Source: Rivularia sp. T60_A2020_040 (GTDB taxonomy: Bacteria; Cyanobacteriota; Cyanobacteriia; Cyanobacteriales; Nostocaceae). Taken from it: DNA of 32,161 nucleotides. The stretch lies in the NCBI GenBank assembly GCA_015272215.1, contig JACYMD010000056.1, positions 1 through 32,161 of the forward strand, read 5' to 3'. Under the pieces are notes generated by a model that ran no database searches, had not been told where the DNA came from, and saw only the letters and a list, made by a program, of their open reading frames with translations. Positions 24,268-30,830 of the stretch are shown one piece after another; within the stretch, counting starts at the first letter, position 1; each line of letters starts with the position of its first letter. Made by a program: the position numbers and the translations under genes.

Positions 24268-25269
24268 ATGAGTGAACAACTCGATGCTCGTTTAAAACTA
24301 GTTACCGAAACAGGTATAGCACCAGAGAATGGTTTTTATGTAACCAGTATTTATCCTATTGAGGTGCGCGTTAACGGTCAGTGGCTATTGGTAAAAAATC
24401 AGCGTATGGATGCGACGATTGTAGTAATTAAAACAGCTACTAGTTTTGTGCCTGAATGTAAAATTCTACGGGATTTACAGATTGGAGAGTTGGTAGTTAT
24501 TGGTTCAAATGGTGTCCGAGAACTGCAAAAACACGCAACCCAGGAACACGAAGAATTCAGCTTTATGTCGGCGGATGTCTCCAGCGAGCGGCGTGTGGAA
24601 TTGGTTGTTAAACAACTAGCACAGAAACTTTCGCAAATTCGAGATGAGGATGGTAAAGTAGTTGTTGTAGCAGGCCCGGTGATTATTCATACAGGTGCTG
24701 GCGGATATTTAGCGTGGTTAATTCGCTCTGGCTATGTGCAGGCTTTACTAGGGGGTAATGCAATTGCTGTTCACGATATTGAACAGAACCTGTTAGGCAC
24801 ATCTTTAGGCGTTGATTTAGAAAAGGGAGTAGGGGTACAAGGTGGACATAGACATCACCTCCAAGCTATTAACCAAATTCGTCAATGTGGTAGCACCGCT
24901 CGTGCTGTGGAGCTAGGGATTCTCAAAAGTGGTGTTATGTACGAGTGCGTAACACAAGGCATTCCCTACTGTTTGGCAGGTTCGATTCGTGATGATGGGC
25001 CATTACCTGAAACCGAGATGGATTTAATTAAAGCCCAAACTGAATATGCTCGGTTGCTCCAGGGTGCAAGCATGGTTTTAATGCTGTCATCAATGTTGCA
25101 TTCGATTGCTGTAGGGAATATGACACCTGCTGGAGTTGAAATGATTTGTGTCGATATTAATCCATCTGTAGTCACAAAGTTAAGCGATCGCGGTTCCCTT
25201 GAATCTCTAGGTGTAGTTACTGATGTGGGCTTATTCCTTAGCCTGTTAGTGCGCTATTTAGACAAGTAA
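24268..25269 (+). CDS. COG1915/TIGR00300 protein, putative ornithine cyclodeaminase
   Basis: The frame opens at 24220, overlapping the deiminase. The ATG at 24268 (MSEQLDARLK, AGGA upstream) is the better start and gives 333 residues. The sequence matches the LOR/SDH-type domain, with AGPVIIHTGAGGYLAWLIRS, the GGNAIAVHDIEQNLLGTSLG segment and the hallmark GGHRHHLQAINQIR. This domain is the C-terminal half of cyanobacterial AgrE/ArgZ and occurs alone in archaea. In both cases it has been reported to convert ornithine to proline and ammonia with NAD as a cofactor. Here it stands alone behind an arginine deiminase, so proline formation from arginine-derived ornithine is likely. The NADP-dependent saccharopine dehydrogenase activity suggested by the old domain name is not supported by context. 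Confidence 0.85.
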   Translation: MSEQLDARLKLVTETGIAPENGFYVTSIYPIEVRVNGQWLLVKNQRMDATIVVIKTATSFVPECKILRDLQIGELVVIGSNGVRELQKHATQEHEEFSFMSADVSSERRVELVVKQLAQKLSQIRDEDGKVVVVAGPVIIHTGAGGYLAWLIRSGYVQALLGGNAIAVHDIEQNLLGTSLGVDLEKGVGVQGGHRHHLQAINQIRQCGSTARAVELGILKSGVMYECVTQGIPYCLAGSIRDDGPLPETEMDLIKAQTEYARLLQGASMVLMLSSMLHSIAVGNMTPAGVEMICVDINPSVVTKLSDRGSLESLGVVTDVGLFLSLLVRYLDK

Positions 25270-25282
25270 GAAGGAGATTACA

Positions 25283-25462
25283 ATGATTGAACCAGTTCTA
25301 ACCCCCGGACAAAAAAGATATCAAGAATTGTTAGCCAAGACTGCCGAAATCCATCGTGCCAATCTCAAAAAATTGCTAGAACATCGTTTGTTTAAAGCAA
25401 AAGCTGAAGGAAATCAAAATTTGATTTACCAGCTAGAAGAAGAATTTAATTCTTTAAAATAA
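25283..25462 (+). CDS. Small helical protein of the arginine cluster (59 aa)
   Basis: A strong ribosome site (AAGGAG) lies seven bases before the ATG at 25283, and the gene starts 13 bases after the ornithine cyclodeaminase stop. The 59 residues begin MIEPVLTPGQKRYQELLAKT and continue as a charged amphipathic helix, ending LEEEFNSLK. There are no cysteines, and no membrane segment or signal is present. I do not recognise a family. Its spacing, clear ribosome site and position inside the operon make it a real gene. A regulatory or scaffold subunit for a neighbouring enzyme is a guess. Confidence 0.75.
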   Translation: MIEPVLTPGQKRYQELLAKTAEIHRANLKKLLEHRLFKAKAEGNQNLIYQLEEEFNSLK

Positions 25463-25503
25463 CTTATACCATTAACTACAGTATCTATTCAATATATAAT
25501 TTT

Positions 25504-26517
25504 TTGGAAATAACTGTGGAATACCAAAAATCCTCTCATCCGCTACAGCAAATTAGTACTGGAGAAATTCTTTCTATCCATGCCTACACATTTACGGGTT
25601 CCACTTCTGGAGCAACTATTTATCTTCAAGCAAACTTGCATGGTCCAGAAATACTAGGAACAGCAATTTTGGGAAAATTAATTACTCGTCTTGAACAAGC
25701 GAATGATATTCCAGGAAAAGTTATCATCGTGCCCTGTGCTAATCCAATTGGCGTAAATGCTGTTGGATATAATGCTCTCGTAGGAAGATGGAATTTACAT
25801 AATGGAACTAATTGGAATCGAATTTTTACAAATCATCTAGCCTGGAAAAATTTGGAGGAACAGAAAAACTATTATCAGTCAAAATTGACGCAATCAAACC
25901 TATCTATTGAAAAAAAGTTAGGAGCTACATTAAAACTATTAAGTTGGGAAGCTACTCATGTCATTGATATTCATACAGCTGGTTCTCAAAGCGTACCTCA
26001 TCTGTTTACATTTGAAGACAGTAGTCAAATATTTTCATACTTGGGGTCTAAAGTCCATTTGATTCTTACCAAAGAGTATGCTAGTGGAGCTTTTGATGAA
26101 TCTCATGTACTTCCATTTATTGATACATTACCCAAAGATATAATACCCAAGGTTTGTACATGGGAAGTGCATAATCACAGTGAGATTGATAACTCAGTGG
26201 TATTAGAAAGATTTCAACAATTATGGAATTGCTTAAGTTATATTTGGGGCAATGAAAAAAAGCTAGAGATGCATGAACCCTCTATGTTTCTCGCTAACAA
26301 TGCTACTCATCTTGTTGCTCCAGTAGCTGGCTATTACTCATGGCAGAAGCAAATTGGTACGAATATTAAAATTGATGAAGTCTATGCAACTGTATACCAA
26401 CCTTGGCACAACCAAACTTTGTCGATAAAAGCTGAACGTGAATTTATCTTACTTGGTAAATATGGGATTGATGCTATTGCTGAGGGTGAACAAATTGGCT
26501 GGATTGTCTATCTTTAA
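25504..26517 (+). CDS. AstE/AspA-family zinc hydrolase, candidate cyanophycin-dipeptide hydrolase
   Basis: This is a 337-residue member of the succinylglutamate desuccinylase/aspartoacylase group (M14-like). Zinc ligands are visible as NLHGPE (H46, E49) and DIHTAG (H157). NPIGVN (80-85), the NWNR basic motif (103-106) and TWEVHNH with E221 as likely catalytic base complete the site. The start is TTG at 25504; a GTG at 25516 is a possible alternative, and no ATG is available nearby. Family members remove acyl groups from amino acids. Pseudomonas AotO/CphZ, which as I recall belongs to this group, cleaves beta-Asp-Arg released from cyanophycin. Sitting with arginine-degrading enzymes, that substrate is attractive here, but no residue proves it. 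Confidence 0.85.
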   Translation: MEITVEYQKSSHPLQQISTGEILSIHAYTFTGSTSGATIYLQANLHGPEILGTAILGKLITRLEQANDIPGKVIIVPCANPIGVNAVGYNALVGRWNLHNGTNWNRIFTNHLAWKNLEEQKNYYQSKLTQSNLSIEKKLGATLKLLSWEATHVIDIHTAGSQSVPHLFTFEDSSQIFSYLGSKVHLILTKEYASGAFDESHVLPFIDTLPKDIIPKVCTWEVHNHSEIDNSVVLERFQQLWNCLSYIWGNEKKLEMHEPSMFLANNATHLVAPVAGYYSWQKQIGTNIKIDEVYATVYQPWHNQTLSIKAEREFILLGKYGIDAIAEGEQIGWIVYL

Positions 26518-26604
26518 TAAGCAAATATTCAAGTTTATCAGTTTGCCCGTTGTCAATGAAACTTATTTATTCCCAATAACATCTTTGCATAGGCGCGAAA
26601 TTAA

Positions 26605-26630
26605 ACACTGAGTCCCAAAGGGACTCGTGT
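26605..26630. terminator. Hairpin between convergent genes, likely two-way terminator
   Basis: GAGTCCC-AAA-GGGACTC forms a perfect stem, extended by ACAC/GTGT with one bulged base. It lies between the stops of the zinc hydrolase (26517) and the CtlX-like gene (26647). T-runs are short, so termination strength is uncertain. Confidence 0.6.
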
Positions 26631-26646
26631 TATTCCTATTTGTCTC

Positions 26647-27540
26647 TTAAAATAATTCAGCTATCATGCACCTAACTCCTCCTCCCCCATATGTTTCTAT
26701 ATTTGGAATAGGAACATGAACAAGATTGCCAAACGTAGATAACAAATCTTTTTGTTGATGATTCAAAGCGTTAAAAGACCTTGTTGACAAAGCTACCAAT
26801 GGAATATTATTTTTTGTATTAAGCTGAATTATATTTCCACAAAAATCGAATACTTGTTCTAAGGTTATTGTTATGAGAGTTTTTCCAGAGCTAGATATAT
26901 TATCTCTTACTATCTCCCATTCTTTTATATTTGTAATTGCATCTTTGCATACTAAAGCAAATTTGTCACCGATCGACATGATAACATTAGTATGGTAAAT
27001 TGGATTTCCAGCTTTATCAGAAGCACTAAATATAACTGGCTTATAATTTAACAAACTAGCTAACTTCAAAATTAAGTCTTTATTAGACCTTTTTGAAAGA
27101 GATGAATAGACTATCTTATTTATTCTATCAAAAATTAAGCTACCTGTTCCTTCAAGAAAAATATCTCTTATTTCATAGTGAGATAAATCTATTAATAATG
27201 GATATTGTAGCCTCAAAAAATTAATTATATCCTCTCTTCTCTCTTTCCTTCTGATAGAAGACATTAATGGATATATAATTAAAGTTTCATCGAAATGAGT
27301 TGAAAACCAATTATTAGGAAAGATAGAATCAGGAGAATTATTTTCACTTAAATCTTTAAAATCTAATATATCTATACCTAACTTGATTAAAGTTTGCTTT
27401 AATAATTTATACTCATTAATTACTAATTCATTTAGCTTTTTATCATTCGCTTGACTTTGAAATTTATTGTCGATTAAAGTTTCTGGATTTGAGAAGAAAT
27501 TACTAGGTTCAATCATTAAGACTTTATTTGTTATCTGCAT
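26647..27540 (-). CDS. CtlX-like citrulline hydrolase / amidinotransferase-fold protein
   Basis: The 297-residue protein belongs to the guanidino-group modifying fold. SIFPNNWFSTH (72-82) has the substrate loop, FLEGTGSLIFDR (128-139) the acidic residue E130, YHTNVIMSIG (182-191) the catalytic histidine H183, and GGGGVRCMIAE (285-295) the nucleophile C291. This combination is that of CtlX, described as hydrolysing citrulline to ornithine, ammonia and carbon dioxide. The PNNW and final RCM-A-E motifs separate it from arginine deiminase and DDAH. The gene is visibly more AT-rich than its neighbours and convergent to the operon it complements, hinting at separate acquisition. ATG at 27540 was chosen; a second Met at residue 9 is possible. 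Confidence 0.8.
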   Translation of the reverse strand: MQITNKVLMIEPSNFFSNPETLIDNKFQSQANDKKLNELVINEYKLLKQTLIKLGIDILDFKDLSENNSPDSIFPNNWFSTHFDETLIIYPLMSSIRRKERREDIINFLRLQYPLLIDLSHYEIRDIFLEGTGSLIFDRINKIVYSSLSKRSNKDLILKLASLLNYKPVIFSASDKAGNPIYHTNVIMSIGDKFALVCKDAITNIKEWEIVRDNISSSGKTLITITLEQVFDFCGNIIQLNTKNNIPLVALSTRSFNALNHQQKDLLSTFGNLVHVPIPNIETYGGGGVRCMIAELF

Positions 27541-27803
27541 AGTCTGATTTTTTCACACTAATTTAAGTACATAATAACCTAGGCTAATTAAGTAGAAATT
27601 ATGATTTTTTTAAAAATTATTTTTTTTTATAAAATATTAAAAGATGAGCTATATGCCACTATTAATGCTTATTATTTATGATTGAGTAATTAATCTGATA
27701 GCAGTTTATTTAAATAATTTTTATATGTTCCTTTTCACCATGAAAACATCGCCCAAAGAATATTAAATCTAAAACAATATTTTGTATTGTCGTGAAATTA
27801 ATT

Positions 27804-27923
27804 TAAGTAAGTGGGTCAAATTAAATATAAAACCTCACCCTCAATCCCTCTCCTAATATACGGAGAGGGAGCAGTACGGCAGGGTGAGGTTTTATCTTAT
27901 ATTTAATTACGCCTACCTACTTA
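27804..27923. mobile_element. 120-bp palindromic MITE-like element
   Basis: Its left arm TAAGTAAGTGGG, then AATTAAATATAA, then AACCTCACCCT pairs with the same blocks in reverse on the right (TAAGTAGGTAGG on the complement). The centre is CCCTCTCC-GGAGAGGG. Nearly the whole element can fold into one long hairpin. It has no coding capacity. The target duplication is unclear; a TA or TTAA target is possible. Confidence 0.65.
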
Positions 27924-28027
27924 ATGGGTAGTTATATCTATTCCTAAGAAAATCTATCGGTAGTAGTTTCAGAAGCTGTAACTCCATCTGAAGATACTTA
28001 CAAAATACTTATTTATCCAGTTAAAAG

Positions 28028-28117
28028 TTAAGAGGACGGGAGTTGAAAGTTAGGAGTTAGAAGTTAAGAATTATAACCTTTGACCTTTAACCTTTGACCT
28101 CTAACCTATTCCCTACT
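28028..28117. repeat. Short tandem repeats before the PiT gene
   Basis: The tract has GAGTTGAAAGTTAGGAGTTA and then CCTTTGACCTTTAACCTTTG. It is an STRR that ends about ten bases before the ATG, so it may contain the PiT leader. Confidence 0.75.
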
Positions 28118-28126
28118 TTTAACTAA

Positions 28127-29440
28127 ATGACTATTCCGATTTTTATAGTTATCTTATTAGCTTTCTATCTCGCTTGGAACCTGGGAGCAAATGACGTTGC
28201 TAATGCAATGGGTACTTCGGTAGGTTCTAAAGCCGTTACTTTAAAACAGGCTTTGATAATTGCAGGAATATTAGAATTTAGCGGCGCTGTTTTATTCGGA
28301 AATAAAGTATCCCAAACTTTAGTAACCGAAGTCAGTAATCCGGCTTTATTTGCGGATGTACCCCAAGTTTTTGCGACTGGAATGTTTTCAGTATTATTAG
28401 CTAGTGCTTTGTGGTTGCAAATTGCCACATCGCGGGGTTTACCAGTTTCATCTTCTCATGCGGTTGTTGGTGCGATCGCTGGTTTTTGCATTACTGCTGC
28501 TGGATTTGGGGCAATTGAATGGTCATCAATTGGAATAATTACTCTGGGATGGATTATTGCACCAGTTATCAGCGGTTGTATTGCTGCTTTGTTTTACAGT
28601 CAAATTAAACGCTGGATTTTAGACCAACCGCAGCAATTGCGACAGTTAAATGAGTGGATTCCCTGGTTAAGTGCATTGTTGTTGGGAGTATTCGGAGTCA
28701 TCGTGCTACCAAAAGCAACTCAACCGCTAGCAACTTTTTTGATTGAGCAAGTTGGTTTGAAATTACCGTCTCATGACATTCCACTTTTTATCGGTACAAC
28801 CGCAGCGGTGGGATTGACAGTTTATAGTTGGCGAGAGTTGGATTTAGGGACAAGGAGACAAGGTGATGGGGAGATGGGGGGAGAAACTTTTTTAAAATCC
28901 TCAATCCAAAATCTAAAATCTAAAATCCAAAATCCAGTTGAGCGTATATTCGCTAAGTTCCAATTGCTGAGTGCTTGTTTTGTTGCGTTTGCTCACGGTT
29001 CTAATGATGTGGGAAATGCGATTGCTCCTTTGGCTGCCATAACTTATGTTAATCGCACCGGAAAAGTCCCCATTTACGATTTAGATATTCCCCTATGGAT
29101 TTTGGTAATTGGTGGTACTGGGATTGTGTTTGGTTTGGCGGTTTGGGGTAAAAAAGTGATTGCGACTATCGGTGAAAGTATTATTACTTTGCAACCAAGC
29201 AGCGGGTTTTGTGCGGAACTCGCAACCGCTACAACGGTAATTATTGCATCTCGTTTGGGTTTACCCGTTTCCACTTCTCACGCCCTTGTGGGTGGTGTAG
29301 TGGGTATTGGCATAATTAAAGATATTAAATCAGTGCAATTCAAAACTTTACAAGGAATTGCAGCTGCTTGGATTGTTACGCTTCCGGTGAGTGCAGTTTT
29401 AAGCGCAGTGATTTTTAGTTTGGTTCGTCTTGTTTGGTAG
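28127..29440 (+). CDS. pit: PiT-family inorganic phosphate permease
   Basis: This low-affinity phosphate transporter has 437 residues and two inverted halves of membrane helices. The two family signatures are GANDVANAMGTSVGS (about 21-35) and AHGSNDVGNAIAPLAA (about 286-301). Each half also has a paired GLPVSSSHAVVGA / GLPVSTSHALVGG motif. The cytoplasmic loop between the halves (about residues 240-270) is encoded by tandem-repeat DNA (28845-28936) that stays in frame; see the separate entry. The rest of the protein looks intact. The ATG at 28127 follows a repeat tract. The stop lies only five bases from the stop of the convergent repeat protein, so the two transcripts probably overlap. No PhoU-like partner is present. 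Confidence 0.92.
   Translation: MTIPIFIVILLAFYLAWNLGANDVANAMGTSVGSKAVTLKQALIIAGILEFSGAVLFGNKVSQTLVTEVSNPALFADVPQVFATGMFSVLLASALWLQIATSRGLPVSSSHAVVGAIAGFCITAAGFGAIEWSSIGIITLGWIIAPVISGCIAALFYSQIKRWILDQPQQLRQLNEWIPWLSALLLGVFGVIVLPKATQPLATFLIEQVGLKLPSHDIPLFIGTTAAVGLTVYSWRELDLGTRRQGDGEMGGETFLKSSIQNLKSKIQNPVERIFAKFQLLSACFVAFAHGSNDVGNAIAPLAAITYVNRTGKVPIYDLDIPLWILVIGGTGIVFGLAVWGKKVIATIGESIITLQPSSGFCAELATATTVIIASRLGLPVSTSHALVGGVVGIGIIKDIKSVQFKTLQGIAAAWIVTLPVSAVLSAVIFSLVRLVW
28845..28936 (+). repeat. Intergenic-type tandem repeat inserted in frame within pit
   Basis: GGGACAAGGAGACAAGGTGA, GGGGAGATGGGG and then AAAATC/CAAAATC units occupy the central-loop codons. The same sequence types occur in spacers at 6533-6590 (complement), 10849-10880 and 16837-16856. 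They are translated here as GTRRQGDGEMGGE followed by KSSIQNLKSKIQNP. Confidence 0.8.
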
Positions 29441-29445
29441 TGTAT

Positions 29446-29943
29446 TTACAAATTACTTTTACCAACCGGACGTTGACCATCTATATTCAACATATGGTCA
29501 ATTTCTAAATCGCTTGGATCAACCGGACGTTGACCATCTTCATTTATCATTTGCGAATCTTCAAAATTGCTCTTGGCTATTGGGCGTTCACCATCTACAT
29601 TAAAGGTTTCTTCTACTTCAAAACTACTTTTAGCAACAGGGCGTACACCATCTTCGTTAAAAGTATGGTCAATTTCTAAATCGCTTGGATCTACAGGGCG
29701 ATCGTTGTGTATATTATCAACTATCTCACCTTGATTGCGATCGCTCTTAGCAATCGGACGCTGATTTTCGACATTAAAGGTTTCTTTGATCTCAAAATTG
29801 CTCTTAGCAACAGGGCGTATACCATCTTCATTAAAAGTATGGTCAATTTCTAAATCGTTTGAGTTAACCATAGGTTCGTTGTCTTTGCTAATTTTTTGAG
29901 AATCTGTTTTTGATTTCTTGCTTTTTTTGGTTTTTTTATTCAT
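29446..29943 (-). CDS. Small protein made of seven 19-20 residue repeats
   Basis: The 165 residues start with a lysine/serine-rich lead (MNKKTKKSKKSKTDSQKISK). Seven tandem units follow with consensus DLEI-x-x-TFN-x-DG-x-RPVAKS, for example DLEIDHTFNEDGVRPVAKS and SFEVEETFNVDGERPIAKS. One unit (DRNQGEIVDNIHNDRPVDPS) is degenerate. Units 1-2 and 4-5 match pairwise, so a two-unit block was duplicated. No cysteine, signal peptide or membrane helix is seen. Overall it is acidic in the repeats and basic at the N-terminus. I do not recognise the family; repeats ending in RP(I/V)-x-S suggest a short beta or ligand-binding motif. It is convergent with pit at five bases. Confidence 0.8.
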   Translation of the reverse strand: MNKKTKKSKKSKTDSQKISKDNEPMVNSNDLEIDHTFNEDGIRPVAKSNFEIKETFNVENQRPIAKSDRNQGEIVDNIHNDRPVDPSDLEIDHTFNEDGVRPVAKSSFEVEETFNVDGERPIAKSNFEDSQMINEDGQRPVDPSDLEIDHMLNIDGQRPVGKSNL

Positions 29944-30067
29944 AACTAAGCCTTAAGAGGGCAGAAAAATAAATGTTGTGATGATCTGTGATGGAATTAT
30001 TTGTAATCTCAATAGTATAATATTTGGCTTGCAAAGCACTTGTATCCACAGGAATAGGAGTGAACTA

Positions 30068-30096
30068 CCTCTAGCCGGCTTCGCCTGAGCTAGAGG
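30068..30096 (-). repeat. Right-end hairpin of the IS200/IS605 element
   Basis: CCTCTAGC and GCTAGAGG pair around a 13-base loop and overlap the tnpB stop codon. In this family such right-end hairpins are the transposase recognition site and also the end region of the guide (omega) RNA. Confidence 0.75.
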
Positions 30097-30733
30097 CTTC
30101 TAACTTCATCGGGGGGTGCATAAAGATCGGATTTCTCCCACCCTTACGGCTTACCTCCCCTCCATTAGCAGGAGTCCCAGTTCCTGAGACCCATAACTGT
30201 CTAATCCCTTCTGCTCTAATATTTTTGGCAGCGTTATCGTCACGATCATGATCAACACCACAATTAGGGCAGTTCCACTTTCTAACATCTAATGGCATTT
30301 CCGGCATTTGATATAAGCAGTTAGAACAAGTTTTAGAACTAGGAAACCACCGATCAATCTCTACTAATAACCCACCTTTTTCTTTGAGCTTATAGTCAAG
30401 AAAATTGATAAATGTTCCCCAGCTTACATCTGATATTGCTTTAGCTAATTTATGATTCCTCACCATACCCTTGACGTTTAGGTTTTCTACAATAACCACT
30501 TGATTATCATCTACTATCTTTCGAGATAATTTATGCAAGTAGTCTTGCCGGGCATTACTGATACGTGAGCATACTTTAGCTACTAGCTTTTTAGCTTTAT
30601 CTCTAGACTTACTTCCTTTTTGTTTACGAGCTAATTTAGCTTGTTTTCTAGCTAAATTCTTTTGGTGTTCAGCACAGTACTTGAGGTTAGGATATTTAGA
30701 AGTTTTCTCACCATTATAAGTGATAGCAAAATC
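30071..30733 (-). CDS. tnpB: TnpB RNA-guided nuclease, 3' exon of an intron-split gene
   Basis: The 220 codons begin DFAITYNGEKTSKYPN, which in TnpB comes straight after the GIDxG motif bearing the first RuvC aspartate; that part must lie in the 5' exon beyond the window. Present here are the lysine-rich helix (KNLARKQAKLARKQKGSKSR), RuvC-II VVIVENLNVKGM (catalytic glutamate), a zinc ribbon of two CxxC pairs (TCSNC, NCPNC) and RuvC-III HDRDDNAAKNI (catalytic aspartate). The frame extends upstream to 30919 only because the intron end happens to be open, so that part is not TnpB. After intron removal the protein might be functional. TnpB uses a guide RNA from the element's right end. Confidence 0.85.
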   Translation of the reverse strand, partial: DFAITYNGEKTSKYPNLKYCAEHQKNLARKQAKLARKQKGSKSRDKAKKLVAKVCSRISNARQDYLHKLSRKIVDDNQVVIVENLNVKGMVRNHKLAKAISDVSWGTFINFLDYKLKEKGGLLVEIDRWFPSSKTCSNCLYQMPEMPLDVRKWNCPNCGVDHDRDDNAAKNIRAEGIRQLWVSGTGTPANGGEVSRKGGRNPIFMHPPMKLEASSSGEAG

Positions 30734-30809
30734 ATTAAACTCAGTGGGGAAGTCACCTTCCCTCACTGGTCTCCAAAACGGTGCATGAAAGTTTCCCTTC
30801 ACACCGCTC
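30734..30809 (-). ncRNA. Group II intron domains V and VI (3' end of the outer intron)
   Basis: Domain V (30775-30809) starts GAGCGGTG, with the AGC catalytic triad. It has a lower stem closing with CACCGTTTT, a two-base TG bulge and an upper stem TGAAGG-GAAA-CTTTCA with a GNRA tetraloop. Domain VI follows: CAGTGAGGG and CCCCACTG form the stem, with an unpaired A on its 3' side (likely branch point). The intron ends GTTTAAT at 30734, after which tnpB sequence begins. The exact 3' splice position is inferred from the tnpB alignment. Confidence 0.85.
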
Positions 30810-30830
30810 CTCAGTGTACGACTATCACCA

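Larger units (their letters stand above)
27541..28126. other. AT-rich spacer with palindromic element and tandem repeats
   Basis: About the first 250 bases are very AT-rich and act presumably as promoter for the CtlX-like gene. The palindromic element (27804-27923) and an STRR tract (28028-28117) follow. No gene is seen. Confidence 0.5.

Noticed and set aside
29446-29943. Regular DNA repeats that could suggest a CRISPR array
   Set aside because: Repeat units are coding, imperfect, contiguous and without unique spacers.
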